NCBI RefSeq assembly: GCF_032854445.1
Contig: NC_088300.1
Span: 14,575,570 to 14,639,569 of the forward strand
Source: Liolophura sinensis
Lineage: Eukaryota > Mollusca > Polyplacophora > Chitonida > Chitonidae
Direction of reading: 5' to 3'
Length of the DNA: 64,000 nt
The notes below the pieces were generated by a model. That model was not told the DNA's origin, made no database searches, and saw only the letters and a program-made list of their open reading frames with translations. A program made the position numbers and the translations under genes. Of the stretch, positions 1-11,800 are shown in pieces; position 1 is the first letter of the stretch, and every line of letters starts with the position of its first letter.

Positions 1-1
1 T

Positions 2-289
2 GGTAAAGTGTACAAGCTGTATGAGTTTCAACAGGCCATAAATGAAACATACAAACAACAACCAAATATTGAATGTGTCTTCAATAAGGAATTTGGAAAA
101 GAAGAAATCCAGTTCATATACCAGATAGAACTTTGCTTGGATAAGTCTTTCAAGGTTATAAAATGTCCCAGGCATTCAGTGGTGAAGCAAAACAAGCTTG
201 TTATACACAACTCTACTTTGCAAGAAATTGTGACAGGTCAATGTAGCACGCGAAAACCTCTGCAGTACCTTAGTATTCAACATCTGTGA
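2..289 (+). CDS. RNASET2: Ribonuclease T2, C-terminal exon (partial, gene continues left of the window)
   Basis: An open frame runs from base 2 to a TGA at 287-289 and has no start of its own, so it is the last exon of a gene entering from the left. It matches the C-terminal part of RNase T2, an acid endoribonuclease of secretory and lysosomal compartments. Seen: a KLYEFQQAI segment like the YQLVDFKDAL segment of human RNASET2, then an IEC motif, then the QIELCLDK...VIKC block that corresponds to QIELCLTK...LQNC. The three cysteines of this part are in the expected places. The two catalytic CAS histidine motifs lie in upstream exons outside the window. The tail after the last cysteine is basic and not conserved, as is usual. 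An AATAAA at 552-557 could end the transcript, but it lies in the tail of a SINE fragment. Confidence 0.85.
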   Translation, partial: GKVYKLYEFQQAINETYKQQPNIECVFNKEFGKEEIQFIYQIELCLDKSFKVIKCPRHSVVKQNKLVIHNSTLQEIVTGQCSTRKPLQYLSIQHL

Positions 290-433
290 TTTGTACGCCA
301 CAGCAATAACTTTATTGGCTTTAATTATGGAAACTGGATTATTGTGTAGCATATGTATATTGGAATACATATGGATAATCCTGTCATGTATATAGGTTAT
401 TGTGCAAATTTATATATTTTTGTACCTGGTGGT

Positions 434-562
434 GTGATGATAATTAGCCGTGGGTTTCCCCTGGGCCCTGCCCTATTTCCGCCCACATAATGTTGGTCAC
501 CATTGCATAAGTGAAATTTTCTTGAGTACAGTGTAAAATACCAATCAGGTAAATAAAATAAA
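434..562 (+). repeat. SINE fragment, 3' half (family 1)
   Basis: It contains the family's conserved blocks in order: a GGGTTTCCCC block, a CCCACATAATG block, CATAAGTGAAAT, then TTCTTGAGTACAG, ending in AAATAAAATAAAT. The 5' tRNA-like head is missing. It follows the RNase T2 stop by about 145 bases and may supply that transcript's poly(A) signal. Confidence 0.75.
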
Positions 563-1193
563 TCGATAGCTAAGCATGAACTACCTCAAACCAGGAATTG
601 TGAAGGTTTTAATTAATGATTGTATAAGTGTCATTTTATTTCAACATGTGGTTTTTGGTATTTAGGAACTGTCTATGTTAGATAATTTCCGTGTGAAAAG
701 TTGTCAGTTGATCATGATGTAAAATTTGATATCATCCTTAGAACTAGATTGACGTTTTCCATTTTTATGTTGATGATTTGGTCGCACATCATTTATTAGC
801 ACTCACTTACATGCAAGAATTTTCAATTCATGCATGTATGTAATATCAGGGATATCCGCAATGAAGTTTCATTGGTTGTTGCTCATTAAACAAATCATAT
901 TCTTCGTGCTGTTTCATATAGCCACTTAATTAACAGGTAAGATTCCACCCATGTGAATTCTGGTATTAATTCATGAACTTTTGAATTTTGGACATTTTAT
1001 AACCTGAATTTTATTAGAAATGAGAAAATTGCATGTCTAGATGGGCTATGGTTGAATTTGAAATCTGTTTAAGTTTCCAGACATATGGCTGATTCAGTGG
1101 GTCATTAAGCTTGGAATGCTGCAGGCTCTGCAAAATGTTGAATGTACAAGTTTAATGGTTGAAAATCTTAAAAGGCTATATTGTTACAAAACT

Positions 1194-1283
1194 GTGGCCT
1201 CTGTGACCAAGGTAGTTAGTGTACCAGCACCGTGCAATGACATTAGTGCCTCTCACCAATGCAGTCACTGTGAGTGTGTCATC
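1194..1283 (+). repeat. SINE fragment, degenerate tRNA-like head (family 1)
   Basis: GTGGCCTCTGTGACCAAGG...GTTAGTG...GCAATGACATTAG...TCTCACCAATGCAGTC...TGTGAGT follows the order of the full-length SINE head at 22891, with several changes. Confidence 0.55.
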
Positions 1284-2550
1284 CTCTGTAGGCTATCAAA
1301 TGCTGACATTTATAGATATGTACAGCATATTAAAATTTATGATTTTCATTCCATAACCTAAACAAAAGATATTTTTTTTATGAATATTGTACTATTAACA
1401 TGAGCTGATGATTGCTTCAAGTGAATTTTCCACATTACCATATCTGCATGTAATTTTCTCACAGTTGTGCTGTGATATGGTGCATATACTCTTGCAGTTT
1501 GTAAATGATGTCTTAGTTGTTTTCATTTGTCATTTTTATTTAAAAGTTGCATATTGTCCCAAAAATTGATGTCTGTGCATGTTTTCTTCTATTTTATTGT
1601 TTAAATTATATTTATTTAGGATGCCAGAAATGACATTTTTCTTTCTCTGTCTGGTGAACTGCCCAGCTTGTTACATGTAAACTTTGTTTGTTACTACTGT
1701 ATGGATGAATGAGCCGAAACTTTGTGCAAAGAAATTTTGTGGCACAGATTTTTAATCTGTATAATTCAGGCAAAGCATAGAAGATGAATGGCAAGAGTTA
1801 GTGTTATTAACAGGGAAATTTTACAAAATGGTTAATATAGATTTATGGGTGCCCTGGAATAGAAGTTTTTATTTGGTATTTGTAAGTACATGTATTGATA
1901 TCAGTTAATTATTTTCAGCAGTGAAATGATTTTTCTTCAGGTATGAATTGATTCATATTCAGCTATATATTGGTACATATCCAGGTGTAATTTGCATTAT
2001 ATTTAGGTGTAATGTGGTTTATTACATTGACATATTAGATTGCTTTTTTTAGTCTTTGACTATCCTAAACACAGTATATAAATATTCCCGGTGTTAATTG
2101 ATGAAGAAAGGTTCTTGGTGTGAAACCACTAATGATTTGTTGTTACATGTACCAGCAACATAGTTTAATAGTGATTTCAACTTGTACACACATTCAGATT
2201 TGTTGTTAGCCGAAGAGCTTTCTTACTTTGGAAATTGATATTGTACTTTTAAATGTATGCGGTGTAACAACTGCGCACATGTTCAGGAGCTTTTTGTGTA
2301 CTTCTGAAACTGGCATTAGGTTTTACTATATTTCTATCTTTAATTCAAACAATTTCGTGTCAAAATTGATTGAAAGCAATAGATACGATACTCTGTACAC
2401 ACATACGCCAAAAAACATAGATTGTTTGATTTGTTAACTAAATCCTCCTCAATACGTGTTCAAGGTCGAAAGGTTCAGGTATCCCTGCATCTGTAACAGG
2501 TCATATTGATCAGACTGGGAGCCATGTTGGATTAATAATGATGAATTATT

Positions 2551-2613
2551 TGGTGAGGGGCTTCTGGGCCATTACGCTGCGCTAGCGCGCTAATCAACTG
2601 AGCCACGGAGCCA
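2551..2613 (-). repeat. SINE fragment, tRNA-like head (family 1)
   Basis: On the minus strand it reads GTGGCTCAGTTGATTAGCGC then GCTAGCGCAGCGTAATGGCC, the tRNA-derived promoter region of the main SINE. It is a SINE head and not a working tRNA gene, since the acceptor and T-arm are not complete. Confidence 0.75.
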
Positions 2614-2929
2614 CCCCCACCCACCACCCCACGCCCCAAAAAATAAGTGAATGAATATTTTCTTGAAGTGGATAAATTCTGTGTATGAATAATGTCTAAA
2701 GCCACCTTAATAGGTTCAGTCCTGAAGACGAGAATACATAATATTTGCATTCTCATATGTCATTGAACAAATCAAAAATCACATTCTTGGAACATCCGTC
2801 TCTATTGATCATGCAGAAACTGTATAATCACGAACAATTGTGCAGGTTATCGCAAAGAGCTATGGTGTTGTCCCATATATGACCTCAAGATATACAACAG
2901 GATTATGAACTTCGCGATAGTCACCCGCG

Positions 2930-3725
2930 TTATCTCGCTCCCGTTTGAGTTTTCTTCCATCTCTTCCCCTTTGAGGTTTCCCCTATCTCTTGTCCGTTGC
3001 GTTTTCCCCCGGGCCATATCCTTTCAGTTGAGATTTCCTCCGTCTCCGGCCAGTTGAGTTTTTCTCCATATCTTAATTGCTCGTAGGATTTTCCCTATGT
3101 CATGTCCGTTTAGTTTTCTTCCATCTATTGGTTGCTGAATTCTCCATTTCTTCCCATCTCAGTTTCCTCCGTCTTTACCACTACATTTTCCTCCATCTCT
3201 TGCCAGCTGAGTGTTTTCCATTTCTTGCCCGTATATAGAATTTTTTTACCTATCTTGCCCGTAATGTTTTCTTCCAATTTGTCCGTTGAGTTTTCCTCTA
3301 TCCTTAGCTCGTTTCCTGTATCTCTTGTTCGTTGACTTTTTCTCCATCTGTTTCCGGTTGGATTTGCAGGCTTTTATTATTTGTCTCTTTAAGTTTTCTG
3401 CCATCTCTCCCGCCTGCTGAATTGCCGCCATCTTTTTTCAGTTGAATTTGCTGCCATCTCCTGCTCGTTGAATTTACTACAATCTTTTACTCTTTGAGTT
3501 TGCTGCCATCTCTTGTCAGGTGAATTTTCTGCCATCTCTTGACCATCTGCATTGCTGCCATGCTTTATCTGTTCAATTTAACTCTTCCTCCGTCCCCATA
3601 CGGTTTCCCCCTTCATCAAATTGGCCCACATCTGTCGCTTATATCTCGTTTGTTCCCGCCTTCCATTGCCAGAGGTACTGTTTCTCTCTCAAGTTTATGG
3701 ACAGAGCAACTTCATCTTCACCTCC
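2930..3725. repeat. Degenerate minisatellite, unit about 26-28 bp
   Basis: Roughly thirty imperfect units of a pyrimidine-rich motif close to TTGAGTTTTCCTCCATCTCT followed by TG(C/T)CCG. The left part favours TTTTCCTCC and the right part favours TTTGCTGCCATCTC, so the array has sub-families. The short open frames on both strands here are products of the repeat. Confidence 0.8.
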
Positions 3726-5001
3726 GCGAAAAGACTGATTTGGCCTATCAAGATTAGCTTTACCTCTCATTGATAAAGTTGATACCCAACCAGCCTGCAC
3801 ACCAAAGATACAACGTAGGAGAGTTAGACCACGTTACATTTGTTTTTTAAAATAAGTGCTACCATCACGAGATTGGCCGTGGGAAATTTACCCTTTGATA
3901 GATGTGGCTGACAAAGGGGCCGGAAGAAGGTAGTGGGACTGAACCGCCCAAGGAAGCAATTAAAGGTCCATAGAAAAAAAAAACAACAACAACAAAAACA
4001 GGAGTGTCCTATCTGCTCAGAGAATTCTTGGCCCCCATAGACAATCACTGGACCAAAACAATACTTTGGTACATTCGGCGAATGTGCAGTTGAGCCTAAC
4101 TGTACACTGAAAAATTGCAGCCTGATAGCCTTGGGCTCCAGTGCAGACATCCACGCTAAAGATTCTTTGGTTGATATGGTGATATATATAGTCCGAAAGT
4201 TGCAGAAAATAGCCTGTAATGATACATCAAGTCAGCGCGAAGAAGAGCGGCGATTGCGTGACCGAAATTCTTGTCGCTAAACGTCGACAATCGCGGTTTC
4301 TTCTTTTTGTCAAATGAGTTTTCATCCTTAAGGTCACAATAACAATGCAATGACGTCATAGTCATGACGAGACAATACCCTGGGAAGAATTTCTTACGTC
4401 ACTAATATTACCAAAGTAGTGGATTGCAACGACAGATGTAACATTATCGTGAAACGTCAAGATAGAGCGGCTTCTACCTGTAGGCCTATACTGCTGTAAA
4501 AAAAAACTCATATTCGTACGTGAGCTCAACGATAACAACGGAGTCGGGGCTTCATCACATAAATGTAAAAAGTTTCTCAAGGTTTCAAGTAGCAAAGATC
4601 CCGGCAAGTGGGTCAAAAATTGGTGAAACCTGACAGATTTGCGATGATTTGATGTCTCGACCGCATTATTGTGACCTTGAACTGTAGTCTGTGTTGTTCG
4701 CTTAATATCGTAAATGTTCATTCCACTCTCGATTCGTAAAAAATAATCGATTACTCAGACAATGGAATCACGTCACAGCTCACGTGTACGTCGGAAGAAC
4801 GCCGAGATGAACGTTTAACACTCGGGACTCGTCGATTCGACACTGGCTCCACGTTTATCTAGTACATGTAGGCCTACATACTTCAGCGAAATGCTTCTCC
4901 CACCATTTACACCCACATGATAATACACTTCATAAATATGGTCATTCAACAAATCACGTAAATTCTATTCATGTTTGTTCTTTAAAATAATGTTTGGAAT
5001 T

Positions 5002-5115
5002 TGTTTATTTATTTCATCCGTGTTTTACGCCGTCCTCAAGAATATTTCACTTATACGAAGGTGACCAGCATTATGGTGGAAGGAAACTGGGCGTTAGTGA
5101 ATTAGCCCACCCGCA
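5002..5115 (-). repeat. SINE fragment, 3' part (family 1)
   Basis: On the plus strand: TTATTTATTTCATCCGTGTT, then ACGCCGTCCTCAAGAATATT, TCACTTATACGAAG and CAGCATTATGGTGG, the reverse of the family tail and central domain. Confidence 0.8.
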
Positions 5116-5448
5116 CTTGTTGTAAATGCACGTAGTATAAACAAATTTTGTGATTTCTAGGCATAAATCTGTATAAAAACAGGACAGATTCCGAGCACTG
5201 TTACACATGTTCTTCTAAGCGAATAATTTGATCAAAAGGTTTATTTTCACCTGTTAGAATATTGTGTCGAAATGTTGATAATTTCAGTTTTTTAGTGTCA
5301 CGTCTAGAATCGCTGGTGCATTCACACAGTGAAATCTTGGCATGGGATGTTGACCAAAAACATAGAATATAAGGTTTTACATGTGCCAAGATTAAACAAC
5401 CGTTACCAGAATTAAGACCTCACTGCGATAACTGAGAGAATAGAATTG

Positions 5449-5610
5449 ATTTATTTATTTATTTGATTGTTTTTTTTTACTCAAGAATACTTCGCTTATA
5501 CGACGGCGGCCAGCATTATGGTGGGAGGAAACCGGGCAGAGCCCGGGGGAAACCCACGACCATCCGCAGGTTACTGGCAGACCTTTCCACTTACGGTTGG
5601 AGAGGAGAGT
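5449..5610 (-). repeat. SINE fragment, tail and central domain (family 1)
   Basis: It runs from a TTATTTATTTATTTGATTG tail through the conserved TACGACGGCGGCCAGCATTA block and the GGGGGAAACCC block to CTTACGGTTGGAGAGGA. The tRNA-like head is absent. Confidence 0.85.
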
Positions 5611-7627
5611 GAAGTCCGTACATGTCCCTCATAAACCTCAATAGTGAGAGCCGGGGAAAGAATAAGAATTGGTAAAAACTGTTATTTTGGTAATTCCTCA
5701 ATTGCACTTCACTCCATATAGGAAATACCACTGGATCCCACAGATGGATCCCACAAATAAGACTGCACATGGAGGTGCGTATCACTGGCCATTTCGTGCA
5801 GACGTAAAAAATTCTCCGTATCCATATCTAGGCTATTGTGTTGTATCACTTGGCCACGTCGTTTATGGAGGAACATCTACCTAATTGACTTACACTGGCG
5901 GTCATGTTGCATCTCTAACGAAGGAATTTGATGGTCTAGTGCAAATAGTGAAAGTCACACTCTGGGAAATACCATGAAATGCTTTTATCAGAGCCGGCAT
6001 TAACATAACCTTGTTCGTCTATCTTATCCCAGGTTAGAGATCCAATATGGCAAGTCATCAAGAGGAAGATTAGTGAAAATGGCTTCAGGCCTCGTAAGTC
6101 TGTCCAGTGAAATTGAAGGTTTACCGTGTATCTTGCATGGAGACGTTAGTCCGAACTAGTTAGTCTGAAGTATGCATGACTTGTATTAATTACTGCGACG
6201 AGTGCAAGAAAAGATAACGGACATGAAGGTGAGCTTCAGGCCAAATACCAAATGGTCAAAACTACATTTATATCAGACACCATCATTATTATGGGTTATG
6301 TAGTTGCTTTATTCACAGTCCCTTAGATATTGTTTGATTTAATAAAATGTGACCAAATGCTTGCAGTCAGTAGTGACCTCCACGTATTTTTCGATGTGAC
6401 ATCTGTGCTCTTTCATTTTATATTACATGTATATGTCGATCCTTGCACAATTGAGTATTTGTACTATTGGAAATCAACTAATTGTTGGCTTACACATCAA
6501 AAGTTGCATCCTGGCTTGAATTTTGTTTTCGATTTCCCTTAAAGTAATTGCACACTCTGTCATTTTCAGATGATACTCTCTCTTAACTGCTGCTGAATCG
6601 AATAGAGCAGCTTTGAAAAATTAAAGGAGATCACTTTCCCTGGCATAAAATAAACATATGAGTCATGACCTCTTACAATTGCGTTTAAGTGTGGCTCGTC
6701 AGAACTATATATTTTGATGAAATGAACAGATCGGAACGTGTGTCTACAAATCAGATTGCACATGGGGTAGAAGTTTGTTTGTGAGTACTTTTTGGATTTT
6801 ATCTCTCTTTGTAAGAAATCATTTCATAATAACGCTTAACTTAAACATCACTGTGTGAATCCGCAAATTGTACAAAACAGATGACCGATACCATTTTAAC
6901 CGGCTGCTTTAACACCACCGGAAACACCAGCCTGTAGATGTAGGCCTATAGGATATGACATTTTCGGGAGGCTTTATTTTAGTTGGCTGGTTACTTTCGT
7001 TTGACCGTACCTTAATATAGCTTACACTATTATAATTCCGGCGTACCACTAGGCCGTTCTCCCAGGCCGATACCAATGTCGGCACGTAATCACACTAGTT
7101 CTTCACTTGAAAGTCATGCCAAAATGGAAAGAAAAACAGATATATGACGCTGCGTCCAGCCACGCCATACGGTTAGTGTTGATCAGTATATAACACATTT
7201 CTTTCGCTGGCGCCAAGCTGTGGTCACTTTTGAAGAGTTATTATAGATTTCTTGATCCGACTCGAAATGAAACTCGCCGTTCTACCGCAGTTGAAATGAA
7301 TAGGGTTCTCAGTGTGGTTGGTATTTCACTTGTTTGTGCTAAATTCTAAAGAAGTCATTTACACGATCTTATTTCAGAAAGATTACCCTAAAGCGCCTAG
7401 GCACCTTAGAATGAAAATACTTTGTAAATCCATCGATGACACATTTTAATGCTATCTTTGCCTCTTGAAAAACTAGCAAAAACAAATTCAAGAATTAAAA
7501 GAAAATATATATTTGTGAACTTATATACACTTTTCACACATTCTTGCGTATTCCTGTTTAAGCTTATGAACTATTCTCTATACATGCACAACACAATGCT
7601 CAAATAAATTTTAAAACAACTTAAACA

Positions 7628-7633
7628 TTTATT
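7628..7633 (-). terminator. Candidate poly(A) signal of the TMEM179-family gene
   Basis: TTTATT on plus reads AATAAA on minus, about 1.2 kb past the stop at 8828. No better hexamer was chosen in between; the assignment is by position only. Confidence 0.3.
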
Positions 7634-8827
7634 GAAAAACAGGAGACAGCATTTGTGCTCTTTTCTGTGTGTTTTTTGCAAGGTACATGTACTTTGAAGA
7701 ATAAATAATTAGACCCTGTACACTAGAAACGAAAAATGAATATCTTTTTGATAATTCTCTATGAAGTTAAAATCATGTTTACAATTCGAGATGAATGTGC
7801 TTGGCATGCATTCCTCTACACACACTAAATAGCAAGTATTTCACAGATGCATAGAAATTCCGACTTGGTTCATATATAGTGGATTGAGACATGTGCTTTG
7901 CCTGAAACAGAGCTAGCCATGACTACTGTAGCGAAAGAAAATCTATCCATTGCTTCATTCCCAGTAGCATCCAAGGGTTTTTTTGGAATTTGAACATACA
8001 CAATAACTGTGTTACATTCTAATACCATCTATTTAGTCATTTTTAGAAGATTCGCAACTGTTGTTAAAATGACTCCATGCGAGTAATGCATACAATATCG
8101 CAGGACAAAGCCAATGTAGCACACAATATGCACGTATAAATGCTATATACAAGTAGGTGACTTAAACAAGACTTAAACTAGAAATCGAACAATAAACATG
8201 TCAACTTGTCAACAAACTGAATGTAGAACAAACTCTCTTTCATACTATAAACATCCTTCAAGCAATCATGTTTCAAACAAGCAAAAATACTGACAACAAA
8301 ACAGACAGCTATGTCCCAAAAAATGGTCGGAACAAAACCGATAAATGATTGGAATATGAAAGGTACTGAGTGCCCACTTCGTTCTGATCAAAGTTCTCAC
8401 AAACAAGGTTTCATTGGTAATGGATTTCTGACGATAGGTACAAAGAAGAGGCATGGACAAACAAACAGATGGGCATGTCGAAGCAATTGTGTTGCATATG
8501 GTATCGCAAAACAGGAGATTCCACATGGACAAGAAATCATACACTCAACTATACAGCAAAGGAAAAGAAGAGAAAGAAATGAGGAAATCCACACAAGTTA
8601 CACCTGTAGATGATGTAAGCTCATGCATGATTATATATCTAGACAAACTCGATCACTTGACACCGGCCTGTTATATGTCTGCGGAAGTAGTGTGCATGTA
8701 TGACTAATTCATGTGAGGGGAGATCGTGACAAAATTATGGTAGACAACTCCTTTCCAGGAAGTAGTTCGATCTTTTCTGAGAATGTCCCGATATTACAAA
8801 GCTGCTGCTGGTGACGACGCTGATGGC

Positions 8828-11800
8828 TTATGCCGTCGGCTCTATAGTGGATATATTCTGCGTGATAGTCTCTGGACCGTGATCAATCTGCACCTGGCCA
8901 CTAGAACGACCCCGACGGTTCCGCCAAAACCGAAGGAGACACAGCGCCACCTGGGCGGTCCAAATAAGAAAGCATGCCCATGATACAGTCTGAAAAACAA
9001 GCCAGCGAAAAGAACTAACAAAAGTAAGTTTCCCCACTGTTACATGTATTGAAGAGTAGGGGCATTTTTAAACTAAAGTTTCAAAGTTCTATATCTATGA
9101 AAGTTATTCCTGGCTATTCCCTATGCCAACTCGCTATATTTTAACTTTGTGGAAGTTGAGATCGCACCGCAGCTCTTGAAGTGATTAAACTTATACTCTG
9201 AGTGTTCCGACATGTATTCTTAGTAAAACACACACACCATTTGGTCGTTGGCCAATCCTTGTTGGGAATAAACCGGAAGATAAACATCAAAACATCGACT
9301 CGACATTTTCTAGTGCGGTGAGCGCCTCAGTGCGATCTCACTTTCCGCGACAGATTAAAATATAGTGAGATGCAGTTGTGCTAGTTTCCCCGAGGCTCTG
9401 TCCGGTTTCCTCCCCACCGTAATGCTGACCTTCGTGAGTGAGTGAGAGTGCTTGGGGTTTAACGTCGTACTTAACAATTTTTCAGTCATATGACGACGAA
9501 GGAATCCGTAGAGTGCATGTTGTGTGCCTCCTTGTTGTAGGACCGATTTCCATCCCTCTTATCTAGTGGTGCTTCACTGAGACGCCTTATCGAAGGCAAG
9601 TAAGCTGCCCCGCCCGAGGCATTATACTGATTAGGGTCAACCAGTCAATGCACTATCCCCTTCATGCTGAACGCCAAGCGAGGAAGTTACAACTTCCTCT
9701 TTTAAGGTCTTAGGTGTGACTCGACCCAGGATTGACCCTGCTGACCTTTGTGGTATTAAGAAAATATTCTGATGGAATGATGGAAAACAACAATTAAATA
9801 AATGAATAAATTTGTTTGGGCCACTTTTGTATTCAGTAAAGAAAGACTTATATGTAAGTATAAATTCAACTGATTGGGACCCGCACTATATACACGCCAA
9901 TAAATATTATTTGTACCTATTTGCACACTCTAAAAAATAATTTGTTGAAGTCAACAAAATATTATGCTTTTTGACTGATGTAGAATAGGTGATGTTGCTG
10001 CAACACAATACCCCGTAGCATCAACAGAAATACTGTGTAGGAAGAAGACAGCAGTTGTGCATATATGATATAAAAGATTGCAGCAATAACATAATCTGTT
10101 CTGCCATCACCCCGCCAACATAGTAGTATCCTGTCAGTTTAACAAATTAGTTTTTAGACCGTAAGATGTACCAATTTTTTGGTACCAAACTTCACGTTTA
10201 TCAATCTTCCCTCAAGTTTCTCCTCCTGTGCAAGCCTGTGGTTCTATGTGGTGGTAGGGAAACCATCATACTCGCCGAGCAAATGAAGTACTCGCACGGG
10301 GAAGGGTATTTGTTTTTAGTCTTAGTGTTTGGATAATGATCATGATGATTAGAGTATTATAGTCCGATCGACGATCGAGGCACCAACCTGGGCAGTTGTT
10401 AAAAAGTTGAAGTAAGTATCACCAGTATATTCTTCGCCTGTGTTCTTGTTTTTCCATTGCAACTTCTGACCATCCACACAACTGAAAACATAAAATATAA
10501 AAGGAATACATGTTTACAATGCCCTTTATAACCGAGGAACGAGACTAGTTTTAATGAAGTATATATTGGAACTGCTTATTAAGAACAATTGCTATAATGT
10601 TTGTCTTTTACTTAGTTAACAAAACATGCTGGCTTCCTCTCTGGTCGTGCGAGGGAAGGTCTGTCAGCAACCCGCGGAGGGTCGTTGGTTTTATCGGGCT
10701 CTATCGGTTTGCTTCCAACAATAATGCTGGCCACAACCGTAAAAGTGAAATATTTTTGAAAACGGCCTAAACACTAATCAAATAAATAAGTAAACAAATT
10801 CAACAAAACCTTAATACGTGGAAATGCATCAAGAGAAAAAAGCCTGAGTGTAAACAACAATCAAATAAATAACATGAGAAATAAGAATGTACATGGCCCT
10901 TTAGTATTTAGTTGTATTTAAACACTTCTTTCGTATTGACAGAAGTAACTATTACTGTGGAAAAAAAGCAGTCTAGAAGACTAGATGTGTTTATACCCCA
11001 CCGTAGATACCTCATTTATGCATCTAAGCCGCATGGCCCGGTTTACCCCCACCATAATGCTGGCCGCGACCGTATAAGTGAAATATTGTTGAGTACGGCG
11101 TAAAACACCAAAAATCAAATAAATAAATAAATCAATCAAAGCCACATGTTTACAAAGCACACTAAAACTAACCCAACATCAGTACATTATGGCTTTTATT
11201 GAATGTCGTCGTGTTGCAACTGTTCAAAAATGCACCAGGTGAAGGACATACATGAGGTGTTCACTCTTGTGACAAACTGCACCCATACCTGTTTATCACA
11301 GTGTTGCCTGCTGTCTTGGCCCCGTCCACAAACCCGTTACAGAACTCTCCGAAGCCGACACTGACTAGACAGGAGGCGATGAAGAGGGTGACAACGAGCA
11401 GGGAATTGGTCATAATGAACGGCATTACCCACATCTGTGATCTGTGACACAACACATGCACATGACTGTACAGGTCATACAAATCAGGCATGTTTTCGTT
11501 AAAACAGATGACAGGTCCTAGGAAAATTCGGCATTATGTCATATCTAATTTATTATCCGTGGGCCCCGTTTCACCATTCGATTTGGGTATAAGGGCCACG
11601 ATATCCTCAAGGGAAGAGGCCCTTAAACCAGCATTTCAAAAATTTTGCTATATGCATTTAAGATCCTAGCCATTGCATTCACAACACGTGTATATGTATT
11701 GGTAAACTTCCTCATATCAACTTACATAACCTTATAACCAGGAAAATGAAGGAAACTAAACAATGTCAAACGCGTGTGTTTATTCAAGTAAAGAGCCTTA

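Larger units (their letters stand above)
290..2550. other. 3' flank of the RNase T2 gene; no gene recognised
   Basis: AT-rich sequence with no ORF that looks coding. It holds a SINE tail at 434-562 and a worn SINE head at 1194-1283. Nothing else is recognised. Confidence 0.6.
3726..7620. other. Intergenic stretch with no recognised gene
   Basis: It holds two minus-oriented SINE fragments (5002-5115 and 5449-5610) and several open frames of 60-119 codons that lack family resemblance or splice context. A perfect CRE-like octamer TGACGTCA lies near 4351. Nothing else is recognised. Confidence 0.5.

Noticed and set aside
3132-3757. Several 60-72-codon frames rich in Ser, Leu and Phe
   Set aside because: They lie wholly inside the pyrimidine-rich minisatellite and occur on both strands.
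3824-4150. 108-codon minus open frame with a Cys/Phe-rich run
   Set aside because: The run comes from an A-rich microsatellite-like stretch near 3975. No domain or splice context was found.
4362-4721. 119-codon minus open frame
   Set aside because: No family resemblance, no splice sites that extend it and no matching neighbour exon.
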